Shown here: positions 1 through 9,508 of the stretch, piece after piece
Numbering within the stretch: the stretch's first letter is position 1
Layout of the letters: each line of letters starts with the position of its first letter
Source: Acidovorax sp. FJL06
GTDB taxonomy: Bacteria > Pseudomonadota > Gammaproteobacteria > Burkholderiales > Burkholderiaceae_C
Direction of reading: 5' to 3'
Assembly (NCBI RefSeq): GCF_003852545.1
Contig: NZ_QAJR01000001.1
Location: 135,548-199,547, forward strand
Length of the DNA stretch: 64,000 nucleotides
Notes under the pieces: model-generated
Databases searched by the model: none
What the model saw: the letters and a program-made list of their open reading frames with translations, nothing else
What the model was told of the DNA's origin: nothing
Program-made: the position numbers and the translations under genes

Positions 1-1
1 G

Positions 2-343
2 CTCGGGCCCCTGGGCCTGTCGTACCTCCACCTCATCGAAGGCGCCACCGGCGGCCCGCGCGAAGTGGAAGGCCGCCCGTTCGACTACGCCGCCCTCAAG
101 GCCGCGTACCGCGCCGCCAGCGGCCAGGGCGCCTGGATGGTCAACAACGCCTACACCCGTGCGCTGGCCGACTCCGCCCTGGCCCAGGGTGCCGACATCG
201 TGGCCTTTGGCCGCCCCTTCATCGCCAACCCCGACCTGGTGGCGCGCCTGCACGCCAACGCACCGCTCAACGAGGTGAACCGCGCCACGCTGTATGGCGG
301 CGGGGCCGAGGGGTATACGGACTACCCCGCGCTCAGCGCCTGA
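2..343 (+). CDS. Old yellow enzyme family NADH:flavin oxidoreductase (C-terminal part)
   Basis: The window opens inside this gene, so only the last 113 residues are present. The fragment carries the C-terminal part of an FMN-dependent TIM barrel: LGLSYLHLIEG near its start and FGRPFIANPDLVARL near its end, the latter being the FMN phosphate-binding segment of the N-ethylmaleimide reductase/xenobiotic reductase branch. Such enzymes reduce activated alkenes, nitro compounds or electrophiles with NAD(P)H in the cytoplasm. The substrate cannot be told from this fragment. It ends 155 bp before a convergent hemerythrin gene, with a GC-rich repeat between them. Confidence 0.88.
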   Translation, partial: LGPLGLSYLHLIEGATGGPREVEGRPFDYAALKAAYRAASGQGAWMVNNAYTRALADSALAQGADIVAFGRPFIANPDLVARLHANAPLNEVNRATLYGGGAEGYTDYPALSA

Positions 344-380
344 GTTCACACCGCGAAGGAACGGCCTCGGTGGGCAGTGC

Positions 381-506
381 CGGTTGCAACTGGCGCTGCG
401 CAAGCCAGCGGCCGCCGCGCAAGGGCCGCCCCGCCGCGCTGGCGGCGTCCCCCTGCCCGCGCAGCGTAGCGAGAGCGGGGGGAAGCGGCGAAGCCGCTCA
501 GGGGGG
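381..506. repeat. GC-rich intergenic repeat at a gene 3' end
   Basis: This stretch consists of nested GC-rich inverted motifs (ggccgccgcgcaagggcc, then ccgcgctggcgg, then the run around aagcggcgaagccgctcagg). It has no reading frame of its own. The opposite-strand hemerythrin gene ends inside it at 498-500, so the repeat supplies that stop codon. I associate this texture with intergenic repeats common in Comamonadaceae genomes. It may also stop transcription between the two convergent genes. Confidence 0.5.
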
Positions 507-1085
507 TGAACCCAATCCAATCGGACTGGGCGCCCGCATCACGATGCGGGTGAACAGGCGGTCATAGGCCGCATCGCGCGGCTTGCCGGGGGCCAGCGGG
601 TTGGTGTTGCTGGCAAAGGCCGCGTCCATGGCCGTCCAGTCGCCGGCCTCCAAGTGCTGCTGCGCGGCCGGGATGACCACGGTTTCCTCCAGGCGCATGT
701 GCTCCAGGTAAAAGCGGATGTAGCGCTCCAGCGCCTGGGCAAACGCCTCGCGGCGCGCATCGCCCATCAGCTCCCAGCCCAGCAGCAGGTGCTGCAGCTC
801 GCGCACCGCCGCCTCGCCGCCGGCGTGGTCGCGCTCCAGCTGCGCAATGGCTTCGGCAGCCTCGGGCGAACGTGCCGCCACCTTGGGAAACAGCCACTGC
901 GATTCCTTGGGGTGGTGCTGCCGCTCGGGAAACTCGTCGATGTAGAACAGCATCGCCCGCATCACGTCAAAGAACGCGGCGGGCTCATCGCCCGGGCCCT
1001 GGTCCAGCATCAGGCGCAGCGAGTGCAGCACCGCCGCCAGCGACGCATGCTCCTCGCGGATGGTTCGCAGACTGATCGACGACAT
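498..1085 (-). CDS. Hemerythrin HHE domain protein
   Basis: A 195-residue cytoplasmic protein with the hemerythrin-type four-helix bundle pattern. Candidate di-iron ligands are His in REEHASL (about residue 13), His in RQHHPKE (about 57), His and Glu in RDHAGGE (about 86-90) and His/Glu in YLEHMRLEE (about 130). Proteins of this kind bind O2 or NO, or serve in iron and nitrosative stress handling. No partner gene is adjacent, so the role is open. The start at 1085 has a purine-rich stretch upstream. The last residues (SPIGLGSPP) and the stop run into a GC-rich repeat, which suggests the natural C terminus was altered by repeat insertion. Confidence 0.85.
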   Translation of the reverse strand: MSSISLRTIREEHASLAAVLHSLRLMLDQGPGDEPAAFFDVMRAMLFYIDEFPERQHHPKESQWLFPKVAARSPEAAEAIAQLERDHAGGEAAVRELQHLLLGWELMGDARREAFAQALERYIRFYLEHMRLEETVVIPAAQQHLEAGDWTAMDAAFASNTNPLAPGKPRDAAYDRLFTRIVMRAPSPIGLGSPP

Positions 1086-1250
1086 GGCACACCCCCAGGT
1101 TAAACAGGGCTCCAGAGTGCCACGCAGGGCCAGGCCAGGTCATGACGCAGGTCAATAAACAAACAGGCAGGCAGAGAGGCAGGTCAAGCGATCAGGGAAC
1201 ACGGACCGGCACAGCCCCGGCATGCCCGCAACCCCCACAAGGCGCCCGAA

Positions 1251-1287
1251 CCAAAGAAAAGGCCCTGCACGCCAGACTTGCAGGGCC
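1251..1287 (-). terminator. Rho-independent terminator of the chemoreceptor gene
   Basis: A perfect 9-bp inverted repeat (ggccctgca / tgcagggcc at 1261-1269 and 1279-1287, 9-nt loop) is followed on the minus strand by ttttctttgg. It lies 85 bp past the chemoreceptor stop codon. Confidence 0.8.
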
Positions 1288-1372
1288 TTGGAGGGCTGGC
1301 CGCGCCACCGCAGCACCACCCGGTGGGGCCGCACGGGGCGGCGCGGCGGACGCACGGTGAAGAATCAGTGCA

Positions 1373-3040
1373 TCAGCGCGCCAGCCGGGCCTGCACAAGG
1401 CCCGAGGCCAGCACCTGGGGTGCCGGGTGCGGTGCGGCCGCGCGGCCGTGGCCAGGGTGGTGGCCCTGCCCCATGGCCTCGGCCAGGCGGAACTGCTGCA
1501 CCACCTGCGACAGGCGCGCTGCCTGCTCACGCAGCGACTCGGCCGCAGCGGCGGACTCTTCCACCAGCGCAGCGTTCTGCTGCGTCATGCGGTCGATCTC
1601 GCCCACCGACTGGTTCACCTGGCCGATGCCGGCCGACTGCTCGGACGCCGCCGCCGTGATCTCGCCAATGATGTCGCCCACGCGCTGCACGCTGCTCACG
1701 ATGTCCTTCATGGCCGTGCCCGCCTCTTCCACATGGCGCACGCCGCCGTCCACCGCCGTCACGCTGCTCTGGATCAGGCCCTTGATGTCGCTGGCCGCTG
1801 CCGCGCTGCGCTGCGCCAGGCTGCGCACCTCGCTGGCCACCACGGCAAAGCCGCGGCCCTGCTCACCCGCGCGGGCGGCTTCCACCGCCGCGTTCAGCGC
1901 CAGGATGTTGGTCTGGAAGGCGATGGAATCGATCAGGCCGATGATGTCGCCAATCTTGCGGCTGGAGGCCGAGATCTCCTGCATGCTGGCCACCGCCTGC
2001 TGCACCACACCCCCACCGTGCGTGGCCATCTGCGAGGCCGAGGCCGCCAGCTGGTTCGCCATCTGCGAGGAGGACGCCGTCTGCTGCACAGTGGACGTGA
2101 GCTGCGACAGCGAGGACACGGCCTCCTGCGCGTTGCTGGCCGTCTGCTCGGTGCGCTGCGACAGATCCTGGTTGCCCGTGGCGATCTCCTGGCTGGCCGT
2201 GGCGATGTTGCCGCTGGCATCGCGCACCTGCGCCACCAGCGCGCCCAGGCCCTGCTGCATCTCGCGCAGTGCACGCTGCAGGTCGGCCACTTCGTCCTTG
2301 CCCTCGGCCGCAATGTGCTGCGACAGGTCGCCCCCCGCAATCGCCTGCGCCATCTTGCGCGCCTCTTCCAGCGGGTTGCAGATGGAGTTCATATTCATGA
2401 GCGTGGTGGGCACCACCACCACCACCGTGATCAGCACAGCCAGCACAAACAGCCACTTGGTCTGGTCGGACACCTGGCCCTGCTGCGCCACGGACTTCGT
2501 GACCTCGTTGCGCAGCACCGTGTCCAGCTCCGCCATCAGCTTGTCGGCCAGGTCGAATTCGGCCACCGCCTTGCCGCTCATGCGGTTGGCGATGGTGGCG
2601 GTGTCGTAGCCGCTGGCTTCGAGCTGGCGCGCCACATGGGCAAACAGATCCTTGTAGCTGTCGAGCTTGGCGATGATGTTGCGCGCCACCGCGTTGTCGG
2701 CATCCTCGCCCCCTTCCAGGAACTTGCCCGCAATCTTCTTGGCCTTGTCGTGGCTCGCCAGCCACTTGGTGTGGGCGGCCTTCACGGCCTCGGGTTTTTC
2801 GTAGCCAATGATCATGTCCTTCTCATGCTGGCGGATGGCGCCCATCTCGCCGCGCAGCTCGGCCATGTTGCTCACCTTGGCGAACGAGTTGTCCATGAAG
2901 TTCTGGCTCATGTCATGGATGCGGAACATGCCCAGCATGCCCGCCCCCCCGAGCAGCCCCAAGAGCCCCAGAACCACGCCGATGGCACCCAGCATGCGCA
3001 GCCGAATGGTGAACTGCCGCATGAGCGAGAAGAGATTCAT
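1373..3040 (-). CDS. Methyl-accepting chemotaxis protein
   Basis: A transmembrane chemoreceptor of 555 residues that signals to CheA/CheW. The first membrane segment is about residues 15-36, followed by a roughly 150-residue four-helix ligand-binding domain, a second membrane segment (about 190-212, [17 protein letters not shown]), HAMP, and a long signalling coiled coil with the conserved hairpin tip [20 protein letters not shown]. The start is placed at 3040 because [10 protein letters not shown] is preceded by aaaggacgac. The longer frame back to 3112 has no ribosome site. The C terminus is His/Pro/Gly rich and lacks an obvious CheR-binding pentapeptide. The small ligand domain resembles Tsr/Tar-type receptors common in Burkholderiales. 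The ligand is unknown. Confidence 0.95.
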   Translation of the reverse strand: MNLFSLMRQFTIRLRMLGAIGVVLGLLGLLGGAGMLGMFRIHDMSQNFMDNSFAKVSNMAELRGEMGAIRQHEKDMIIGYEKPEAVKAAHTKWLASHDKAKKIAGKFLEGGEDADNAVARNIIAKLDSYKDLFAHVARQLEASGYDTATIANRMSGKAVAEFDLADKLMAELDTVLRNEVTKSVAQQGQVSDQTKWLFVLAVLITVVVVVPTTLMNMNSICNPLEEARKMAQAIAGGDLSQHIAAEGKDEVADLQRALREMQQGLGALVAQVRDASGNIATASQEIATGNQDLSQRTEQTASNAQEAVSSLSQLTSTVQQTASSSQMANQLAASASQMATHGGGVVQQAVASMQEISASSRKIGDIIGLIDSIAFQTNILALNAAVEAARAGEQGRGFAVVASEVRSLAQRSAAAASDIKGLIQSSVTAVDGGVRHVEEAGTAMKDIVSSVQRVGDIIGEITAAASEQSAGIGQVNQSVGEIDRMTQQNAALVEESAAAAESLREQAARLSQVVQQFRLAEAMGQGHHPGHGRAAAPHPAPQVLASGLVQARLAR

Positions 3041-3158
3041 GATCTGTCGTCCTTTGTATTGGTATCTGCACGGCAGGCTGCGGGGCGTGCGGCCGCCGCA
3101 GGCATGCAACAAAGCGTTGCAGTTTGCCAGACATGGACAGCACCGTCGTCAGTGTTTC

Positions 3159-5513
3159 TCACATGCGCCAGCGCTTGAGCAGCAGGGCATTCGCCATCAC
3201 GCTGACCGAGCTGAGCGCCATGGCCGCACCGGCCACCACCGGGTTCAGATACCCCAGCGCGGCCAGCGGAATGCCCGCCACGTTGTATGCAAACGCCCAG
3301 AACAGGTTCTGGCGGATTTTCAGCACCGTGCGGTGCGAAATGTCCAGCGCCGCAGCCACCAGCATCGGGTCACCGCGCATCAGCGTGATGCCCGCCGCAT
3401 GCATGGCCACATCGGTGCCGTTGCCCATGGCCATGCCCACATCGGCCGCCGCCAGCGCCGGGGCATCGTTAACGCCGTCGCCCACCATCGCAACTTGATG
3501 GCGCTTGCCATCGCTGCCCTGTTGCAACGCAGCCACCTTGGCGGCCTTGTCGCCCGGCAACACCTCGGCCATCACCTCGCCCGCGCCGGGGTCCAGCCCC
3601 AGGCGCCGGGCCATCGCCTCGGCCGCGCCCCGGTTGTCGCCCGACACCATCACGGTGCGGATTCCGCGTGCCTTGAGCGCCGCCAGCGCCTCGCGCGCGC
3701 CGGGCTTGGGTTCGTCGCCAAAGGCCAGCAGAGCGCGCAAGACATAGTGCGCCCCCACGCTCGGCACTCCCGTGTCCTCGCTGCCCCCCAAGGGGGCGTT
3801 CGCGGCTTCGGGCGGCCGCGCGCCGCTCAGCCCTTGCGTGGTGCGTTGCGCCACAGCGGACACCGTGGCGCCTTCACGCTGCAAAGCCTCTGCGCGGCCT
3901 GACAGCGGGCCCAGGTCCACGCCCAGCTCCTGCATCCAGCGCAGGCTGCCCACCAGAGTGCTCTGGCCCGCCACCTCGCCCTCGGTGCCGCGCCCGGGCA
4001 CGGCGCGCACGCCCTCCGGGGTTGCCACGGCCAGTTGCCGCTGCGCAGCCGCCGCCACCACAGCGCGCGCCAGCGGGTGTTCGCTGCCGCTTTGCACCGC
4101 CGCCACGGCTGCCATCACGGCGGCGGCATCGGCACCGGGCGCGGCCTCGAAAGCCGTCAGCCGAGGCCGCCCCACGGTCAGCGTGCCGGTCTTGTCGAAG
4201 GCCACCACATCCACCTTGTGCGCCAGCTCCAGCGCCTGTGCGTCCTTGATGAGAATGCCGTGCTTGGCCGCCACCCCCGTGCCCGCCATGATGGCGGCCG
4301 GCGTGGCCAGCCCCAGCGCACAGGGGCAGGCGATCACCATCACCGCCACGGCGTGGATCAGCGCGGACTCCAGGCCCGCGCCCGCCCACAGCCAGCCCAG
4401 CAGCGTGGCCAGGGCCACCACCAGCACCACCGGCACAAAGACGGCCGACACCTGGTCCACCAGCCGCTGGATGGGCGCCTTGGCGGCCTGCGCGTCCTCC
4501 ACCAGCCGGATGATCTGGGCCAGCACCGTCTCGGCGCCCACGGCCGTCACCGCCATCACGATGCGGCCATCGCCATTGATCGATCCACCCGTCAGCGCCG
4601 CGCCCACATCGCGCGCCACCGGCAGGGGCTCGCCCGTCAGCATGGATTCGTCCACCTGCGTGTGGCCCTCGTGCACTGTGCCATCCACGGGGATGCGCTC
4701 GCCGGGCCGCACCACCAGATGGTCGCCCACCAGCACCTCGGCCACCGGCACATCCACCTCGCCACCCTTGCTCAGCAAATGCACCACGTCCGGCCGCAGC
4801 GCATGCAGCGCGCGGATGGCCGCCGTGGTCTGGCGCTTGGCACGCGCCTCCAGCCACTTGCCCAGCAGCACCAGCGTGACCACCACGGCCGAGGCTTCGA
4901 AGTACAGGTGCGGCACATGCCCCGGGTGACCGATGGGCGCCGTGAGCCACAGCCACATCGACAGGCCCCAGCCCGCACTGGTGCCCAACGCCACCAGCAA
5001 ATCCATGTTGCCCGACAGCGCCTTGGCCGCATGCCAGCCCGCCTTGTAGAAGCGCGCGCCCAGGATGAATTGCACCGGCGTGGCCAGCACAAACTGCACC
5101 CAGGCCGGCAGCATCCAGTGCTGGCCGAACAGGTCGCCCACCATGGGCAGCACCAGCGGCGCCGACAGCAGCAGGCCGATGCCCACGGGCAGAAACCCCG
5201 CCCAGGGCGACAGGTCTTCGGCCACATCGTCTTGCCCCGCCGCACGCGGCTCGTAGCCCGCGTTGCGCACCGCCCGGCGCAGCACCGCTTCCATGGCGGC
5301 GGCGTCGGAGCCGACCTGCGTGACAAAGGCAATGCGGGCGGATTCAGTGGCCAGGTTGACCGAGGCCTCCTGCACGCCCGGCACCTTGCGCAGCGCGCGC
5401 TCCACACGGCCCACACAGCTCGCGCAGGTCATGCCGGCAATGCCCAGGTCCAGCGAATGCACCAGATCGGCAGGGGGAGGGGTGGCGGGGGAAGAGGTGG
5501 TGGTGGTGTTCAT
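3159..5513 (-). CDS. copA: Copper-translocating P1B-type ATPase
   Basis: A Cu(I) exporter of 784 residues in the inner membrane. It has one N-terminal heavy-metal domain (GMTCASC, Cys30 and Cys33), eight expected membrane spans, the CPC transport motif in [14 protein letters not shown] (about 394), the phosphorylated Asp in DKTGTLT (about 438), HPLARA in the nucleotide domain and [12 protein letters not shown] near 677. The start at 5513 (MNTTTTSS) is preferred to 5555 because it gives the usual N terminus before the metal domain. Residues about 554-589, between the nucleotide-binding part and the [13 protein letters not shown] strand, are encoded by an inserted repeat and have no counterpart in typical CopA. 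The gene faces copZ-cueR across two MerR-type operators. Confidence 0.95.
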   Translation of the reverse strand: MNTTTTSSPATPPPADLVHSLDLGIAGMTCASCVGRVERALRKVPGVQEASVNLATESARIAFVTQVGSDAAAMEAVLRRAVRNAGYEPRAAGQDDVAEDLSPWAGFLPVGIGLLLSAPLVLPMVGDLFGQHWMLPAWVQFVLATPVQFILGARFYKAGWHAAKALSGNMDLLVALGTSAGWGLSMWLWLTAPIGHPGHVPHLYFEASAVVVTLVLLGKWLEARAKRQTTAAIRALHALRPDVVHLLSKGGEVDVPVAEVLVGDHLVVRPGERIPVDGTVHEGHTQVDESMLTGEPLPVARDVGAALTGGSINGDGRIVMAVTAVGAETVLAQIIRLVEDAQAAKAPIQRLVDQVSAVFVPVVLVVALATLLGWLWAGAGLESALIHAVAVMVIACPCALGLATPAAIMAGTGVAAKHGILIKDAQALELAHKVDVVAFDKTGTLTVGRPRLTAFEAAPGADAAAVMAAVAAVQSGSEHPLARAVVAAAAQRQLAVATPEGVRAVPGRGTEGEVAGQSTLVGSLRWMQELGVDLGPLSGRAEALQREGATVSAVAQRTTQGLSGARPPEAANAPLGGSEDTGVPSVGAHYVLRALLAFGDEPKPGAREALAALKARGIRTVMVSGDNRGAAEAMARRLGLDPGAGEVMAEVLPGDKAAKVAALQQGSDGKRHQVAMVGDGVNDAPALAAADVGMAMGNGTDVAMHAAGITLMRGDPMLVAAALDISHRTVLKIRQNLFWAFAYNVAGIPLAALGYLNPVVAGAAMALSSVSVMANALLLKRWRM
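3745..3851. repeat. In-frame repeat insertion inside copA
   Basis: About 107 bp whose texture (gccccccaagggggcg, gttcgcggcttcgggcggcc, gcgccgctcag) matches intergenic repeats rather than ATPase coding sequence. Read in the copA frame it gives about 35 residues including [20 protein letters not shown], which interrupt the conserved run from GATVSAVA to [11 protein letters not shown]. The frame stays open, so the ATPase is probably still made with an extra surface loop. Confidence 0.55.
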
Positions 5514-5520
5514 GGCCAGG

Positions 5521-5553
5521 ATGCTGATCCTTGACGTGATGGCAAGGTCAAGC
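5521..5553 (-). promoter_or_regulatory. CueR-type operator/promoter of copA
   Basis: An inverted repeat CTTGAC-N11-GTCAAG lies at 5530-5552. On the minus strand TTGACC (-35) is followed by a 19-bp spacer and CAGCAT (-10 at 5526-5521). The long spacer and dyad between the two boxes are typical of promoters activated by MerR-family regulators. CueR is encoded 330 bp away. Confidence 0.7.
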
Positions 5554-5597
5554 ATTGATATTGATCAACCCTCACATCATGAGTGTCTTGGACGGTG

Positions 5598-5629
5598 TTT
5601 GACTCTGCCACGATGTCAGGCTTCAACAT
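5598..5629 (+). promoter_or_regulatory. CueR-type operator/promoter of copZ-cueR
   Basis: TTGACT at 5599-5604 is followed, 11 nt after the TTGAC, by GTCAGG (5615-5620) and after a 19-bp spacer by CAACAT (5624-5629). Spacing and half-sites match the copA site on the other strand, so both units are probably controlled together by copper-bound CueR. Confidence 0.65.
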
Positions 5630-5679
5630 GCGTTCCGGTCGATTCGACGACCGCCTTTTCAACCTACAAGGACACCCCC

Positions 5680-5886
5680 ATGACAACCACCACCACGACT
5701 TTCCAAGTGCAGGGCATGACCTGCGGCCACTGCGAACGCGCCGTCACCCAGGCCGTGCAACAGGTAGACCCCAACGCCCAGGTGCGCATCGACCGCGCCA
5801 GCGGCAAGGTGGACGTGGACAGCACCGCCCCGCGCGAAGCCCTGGCCGCCGCCATTGCCGAAGAAGGCTACACCGTCGCGGCATGA
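5680..5886 (+). CDS. copZ: Heavy-metal-associated copper chaperone
   Basis: A 68-residue cytoplasmic ferredoxin-fold protein with the metal motif GMTCGHC near residue 12. It would carry Cu(I) to the CopA metal domain. The ATG at 5680 follows caaggac at a good distance. An open frame extends far upstream but passes through the divergent promoter region and is not real. The stop codon overlaps the cueR start (ATGA), so the two are translationally coupled. Confidence 0.92.
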   Translation: MTTTTTTFQVQGMTCGHCERAVTQAVQQVDPNAQVRIDRASGKVDVDSTAPREALAAAIAEEGYTVAA

Positions 5887-6350
5887 CCATGGCCCCCGCC
5901 ACCATCTGGCCCGTGCCCATCGGCATCGCCGCCCAACGCGCAGGCATCTCGGCACGCATGGTGCGGCACTACGAATCGCTGGGCCTTGTCAAAGGCGTGG
6001 CGCGCACCGACAGCGGCTACCGCCAGTACACCGAGGCCGACGTGCACGCCCTGCACTTCATCCGACGCAGCCGCGACCTGGGCTTCTCGATGGAAGAGAT
6101 CGCCGAACTGCTGGACCTGTGGCACGACCGCAGCCGCGCCAGCAGCCAGGTCAAGCGCATCGCCCAGCAACACATCGACGACCTGAGCGAACGCATCGCC
6201 CAGATGCAGGCCATGCAGCGCAGCCTGCAGACCCTGGTGTCCTGCTGCAAAGGCAACGACCGGCCCGACTGCCCCATCCTGGACGACCTGGCGGCGGGGC
6301 ACAGCGAGCCCCGCAGCACAGCGCCGCGCAAGACGCTATCAAATAAATAG
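5883..6350 (+). CDS. cueR: Copper-responsive MerR-family regulator
   Basis: A 155-residue MerR-type activator: N-terminal winged helix (IGIAAQRAGISARMVRHYE), dimerization helix, and a C-terminal metal loop CCKGNDRPDC in which two Cys are separated by seven residues, the Cu(I)/Ag(I) spacing seen in CueR. It should bind both operators between copA and copZ. The start overlaps the copZ stop; ATG at 5889 is an alternative. The final residues (KTLSNK) and the stop codon come from a dispersed repeat that begins near 6335. Confidence 0.93.
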   Translation: MTMAPATIWPVPIGIAAQRAGISARMVRHYESLGLVKGVARTDSGYRQYTEADVHALHFIRRSRDLGFSMEEIAELLDLWHDRSRASSQVKRIAQQHIDDLSERIAQMQAMQRSLQTLVSCCKGNDRPDCPILDDLAAGHSEPRSTAPRKTLSNK

Positions 6351-6397
6351 CTACCAAGGCATATCCATCGCGCGGTGGAGGCCAAAAAACCTCAAAA
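6335..6397 (+). repeat. Dispersed AT-containing repeat, copy 1
   Basis: It shows the family pattern: gctatcaaa.aaatagct, a central inverted segment (here degenerate, around atatccatcgcg) and a closing ggccaaaa. It encodes the C terminus and stop of cueR. Other copies lie near 14961, 22695, 28644, 46098, 48106 and 57955. Confidence 0.6.
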
Positions 6398-6486
6398 CTT
6401 CTGCCCACCGCACGGCCCACATCTCTGCGGCAAGCCCCACATGGCAGACTCTCAGGCTTTCTCACAGCCCCCTACAGACTGCTCCC

Positions 6487-8049
6487 ATGCTCACCGGTGA
6501 CCTGCGCAACAAAGTCGATCAAGTCTGGAACGCCTTCTGGTCCGGCGGCATCGCCAACCCCATCGAAGTCATCGAGCAGATCACCTACCTGCTCTTTCTG
6601 CGCGCCCTCGATAGCGACCAGACCCGCGAAGACAACAAAGCCCTGCGCCTCAAAACCCAGCCCGTGCGCCTCATCCCCGCAGGCGTGGATGCGCAAGAAC
6701 GTCCACACGACAACATGCGCTGGTCCCGCTTCAAGAACATGGCCCCGGCCGAGATGTTTGAGGTGCTCAGCAACCAGGTCTTCCCCTTCCTGCGCGGCCT
6801 GCAAACCTCGGGCGGCCCGGCGGCAGAAACCGCCTTTGCCCGCCACATGCAGGGCGCCCGCTTCACCATCCCCACGCCATCGCTGCTGCAACGGGTGGTG
6901 GACTTGCTCGACACCATTCCGCTGGACGACCGCGACACCAAGGGCGACCTGTACGAATACATGCTCGGCAAGATCGCCTCTGCCGGGCAAAACGGCCAGT
7001 TCCGCACCCCGCGCCACATCATCGACCTGATGGTGGCCCTGACGGCCCCCACGCCGCAAGACACCATCTGCGATCCGGCCTCGGGCACCTGCGGCTTCCT
7101 TGTGGCCGCAGGCGAATACCTGCGCCGCACCTACCCCGACATGCTGCGCGTGCCCGCGCAAAACGCGCACTTCCACAGCGGCATGTTCCACGGCTACGAC
7201 TTTGACAACACCATGCTGCGCATTGGCAGCATGAACATGGTGCTGCACGGCGTAGAGCACCCCGCCATCGAATACCGCGACTCGCTCGCCGAAGGCGCGG
7301 CGGGTGATGCCGAGGCCTACAGCCTCATCCTGGCCAACCCGCCCTTTGCAGGCAGCCTGGACTACGAAAACACCGCCAAGGATTTGCAGCAAACCGTCAA
7401 AACCAAAAAGACCGAGCTGCTCTTTCTGGCCCTGTTCCTGCGCCTGCTCAAAACCGGCGGGCGCGCGGCCGTCATCGTGCCCGACGGCGTGCTCTTTGGC
7501 AGCAGCAAAGCCCACAAAGAACTGCGCCGCAAGCTGGTGGAAGAGCAAAAGCTCGACGCCGTCATCAGCCTGCCCGGCGGCGTGTTCAAACCCTACGCGG
7601 GCGTCAGCACCGCCATCCTGCTCTTCACCAAAACCATGAGCGGCGGCACGGACCATGTGTGGTTCTACGACATGCAGGCGGATGGCTGGAGCCTGGACGA
7701 CAAACGCCAGCCCCTGCTGGATACCAGCCTTTTAGGCCTGCAGCACTTTGTGGACAAGCGCAACCAGCTATCAGAAGCAGATCACGCCAAAAACAACCTG
7801 CCCGACGTGCTGGAGCGCTGGGGCCAGCGCAACGGCACCGAACGCGACCGCCCCCGCACCGCCCAGAGCTTCTGCGTGCCCAAGGCCGACATCGAGGCCA
7901 ATGGGTACGACCTGAGCATCAACCGCTACAAGGAAGTGGTGCACGCGCAGGTGCAGCACCAGGCGCCGGGGGAGGTCTTGGTGGAGCTGCGGGAGTTGGA
8001 AAGCGAGATTGCGCGGGGGATGGATGCGCTGGAGGGGATGTTGAAGTGA
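6487..8049 (+). CDS. hsdM: Type I restriction-modification system, methyltransferase subunit
   Basis: A 520-residue N6-adenine methyltransferase subunit. The N-terminal HsdM helical domain is followed by the S-adenosylmethionine motif DPASGTCGFL (about 198-207) and the catalytic NPPF motif in LILANPPFAG (about 284). With HsdS it forms the M2S methylase; with HsdR it forms the restriction complex. HsdS follows with a GTGA overlap. Upstream, 6398-6486 is a short spacer after the repeat with no clear Shine-Dalgarno before the ATG. Confidence 0.96.
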   Translation: MLTGDLRNKVDQVWNAFWSGGIANPIEVIEQITYLLFLRALDSDQTREDNKALRLKTQPVRLIPAGVDAQERPHDNMRWSRFKNMAPAEMFEVLSNQVFPFLRGLQTSGGPAAETAFARHMQGARFTIPTPSLLQRVVDLLDTIPLDDRDTKGDLYEYMLGKIASAGQNGQFRTPRHIIDLMVALTAPTPQDTICDPASGTCGFLVAAGEYLRRTYPDMLRVPAQNAHFHSGMFHGYDFDNTMLRIGSMNMVLHGVEHPAIEYRDSLAEGAAGDAEAYSLILANPPFAGSLDYENTAKDLQQTVKTKKTELLFLALFLRLLKTGGRAAVIVPDGVLFGSSKAHKELRRKLVEEQKLDAVISLPGGVFKPYAGVSTAILLFTKTMSGGTDHVWFYDMQADGWSLDDKRQPLLDTSLLGLQHFVDKRNQLSEADHAKNNLPDVLERWGQRNGTERDRPRTAQSFCVPKADIEANGYDLSINRYKEVVHAQVQHQAPGEVLVELRELESEIARGMDALEGMLK

Positions 8050-9221
8050 GTGCCACCCCAATGATTCCCGTTGGTGATCTGATGGTGTCACGCGGTGGAA
8101 GCGTGAACCCACTGCAGTTTCCAGACGAAGAATTTGATCTTTACAGCATCCCTGCTTTTGATGCCGGACGGCCGGAGATCGCGCTCGGGACTGAAATCGG
8201 CTCCACCAAGCAAATCATCCAGCCAAGCGATGTTCTGCTCTCAAAGATCGTTCCACATATCCGGCGCGCTTGGGTTGTGGGCGATGACCGTGGCCGAAGG
8301 TTGATTGGCTCCGGGGAATGGATCGTTTTTAGAAGCGAGAAAGTTTTTCCAAGTTACCTACGGCATGTGCTGGTGGGCGATCCATTTCACCAGCAATTCA
8401 TGCAGACGGTTTCCGGTGTGGGTGGCTCACTCCTTCGCGCACGTCCTGCATTTGTGGCATCGATTCAGATCCCCCTGCCCCCACTGGGAGAACAACGCCG
8501 CATCGCCGCCATCCTCGACCAAGCCGAAGCCCTCCGAACCCAACGCCGCACCGCCCTGGCCCTGCTCGACATCCTCACCCAGTCCATCTTTCTCGATATG
8601 TTTGGGGACCCAGTGGTGAATCCGAAGGGGTGGGATGCAATGCAATTTGGAAACGGAATTGCAACCTCACTCCGCAACGGTCTCTCCCCGTCAACGGATG
8701 GGAAAATAATGGCGAAGGTTCTGACGTTATCCGCGATAACTGGGGAGAGCTTCAATCCCGACGCTTGGAAGCTAGCCCCTTTTCACGCAGAACCGCCGGC
8801 TCAACAAGCCGTTGATGAAAACGACTTCTTGGTTTGTCGAGGAAACGGAAACGTCAAACTCGTTGGAAAGGGCTACTTTCCCAGCAGATCATTCACTGAT
8901 GTGACCTTTCCGGACACCATCATTGCAGCGCGGATCAACGGTCAGAACATCAAGCGCGAATACTTGCAATTCATCTGGAACTCAAAAGCAGTTCGCCTTC
9001 AGATTGAAGCGCTGGCAAGAACGACTAACGGGACGTTCAAGGTCAACCAAATGATGCTTGAGAGAATTCAAATTCTCGTTCCCCCCCTCCCCCTTCAACA
9101 AACCTTCGCCACCCGCATCGCCTCCATCGAAGCCCTCAAAACCACCCACCGCCGCGCCCTGACCGCGCTCGATGCGCTGTTTGCCTCGCTGCAGCAGCGG
9201 GCGTTTGCGGGGCAGTTGTGA
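8046..9221 (+). CDS. hsdS: Type I restriction-modification system, specificity subunit
   Basis: A 391-residue DNA-recognition subunit with two target-recognition domains, each followed by a conserved helix: LPPLGEQRRIAAILDQAEAL at about 145-165 and PPLPLQQTFATRIASIEALK near the C terminus. The two variable domains read the two halves of the bipartite target. They are visibly less GC-rich than the conserved helices, the usual mosaic of an hsdS gene. The GTG at 8046 is chosen because ggagggg lies 8 nt upstream and it overlaps the hsdM stop. The ATG at 8061 has no ribosome site. The target sequence cannot be predicted by reading. Confidence 0.93.
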   Translation: MSATPMIPVGDLMVSRGGSVNPLQFPDEEFDLYSIPAFDAGRPEIALGTEIGSTKQIIQPSDVLLSKIVPHIRRAWVVGDDRGRRLIGSGEWIVFRSEKVFPSYLRHVLVGDPFHQQFMQTVSGVGGSLLRARPAFVASIQIPLPPLGEQRRIAAILDQAEALRTQRRTALALLDILTQSIFLDMFGDPVVNPKGWDAMQFGNGIATSLRNGLSPSTDGKIMAKVLTLSAITGESFNPDAWKLAPFHAEPPAQQAVDENDFLVCRGNGNVKLVGKGYFPSRSFTDVTFPDTIIAARINGQNIKREYLQFIWNSKAVRLQIEALARTTNGTFKVNQMMLERIQILVPPLPLQQTFATRIASIEALKTTHRRALTALDALFASLQQRAFAGQL

Positions 9222-9290
9222 AGAACGACCACGACCTGGGGTAAAGGGAAAATCCCTGAACTTCCCAATGGATTCAATGACTTAGCCGGT

Positions 9291-9331
9291 GGTGCCCTCA
9301 TCCGTGAGGGCACCAAAGCTTGGCTTTTTTA
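9291..9331 (+). terminator. Rho-independent terminator after hsdMS
   Basis: A perfect 10-bp stem (ggtgccctca / tgagggcacc, loop tccg) at 9291-9314 is followed by aaagcttggctttttt. It lies 70 bp after the hsdS stop. Confidence 0.7.
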
Positions 9332-9395
9332 GTGTTGGGCGGGGACAGCAGCAGGCGAAACACGCCCAGCGCTCCGGACGAGCAATCGGCACCTC

Positions 9396-9508
9396 CATCA
9401 AGTACCCGTCAAATAAGCAGAATTTGCTAACTTGTTGTCAATAAAGGGAATTTTTGAAAAAAGCGCTTCGGTGACGCCCTTTCATCAAATACCCATCAAA
9501 CAAATCAG
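9396..9508. repeat. Pair of short direct repeats
   Basis: catcaagtacccgtcaaata (9396-9415, continuing to 9420) and catcaaatacccatcaaaca (9483-9502, continuing to 9508) match at most positions. The second copy covers the stop codon of the AlbA_2 gene. This may mark a duplication or insertion scar between hsdS and that gene. Confidence 0.4.
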
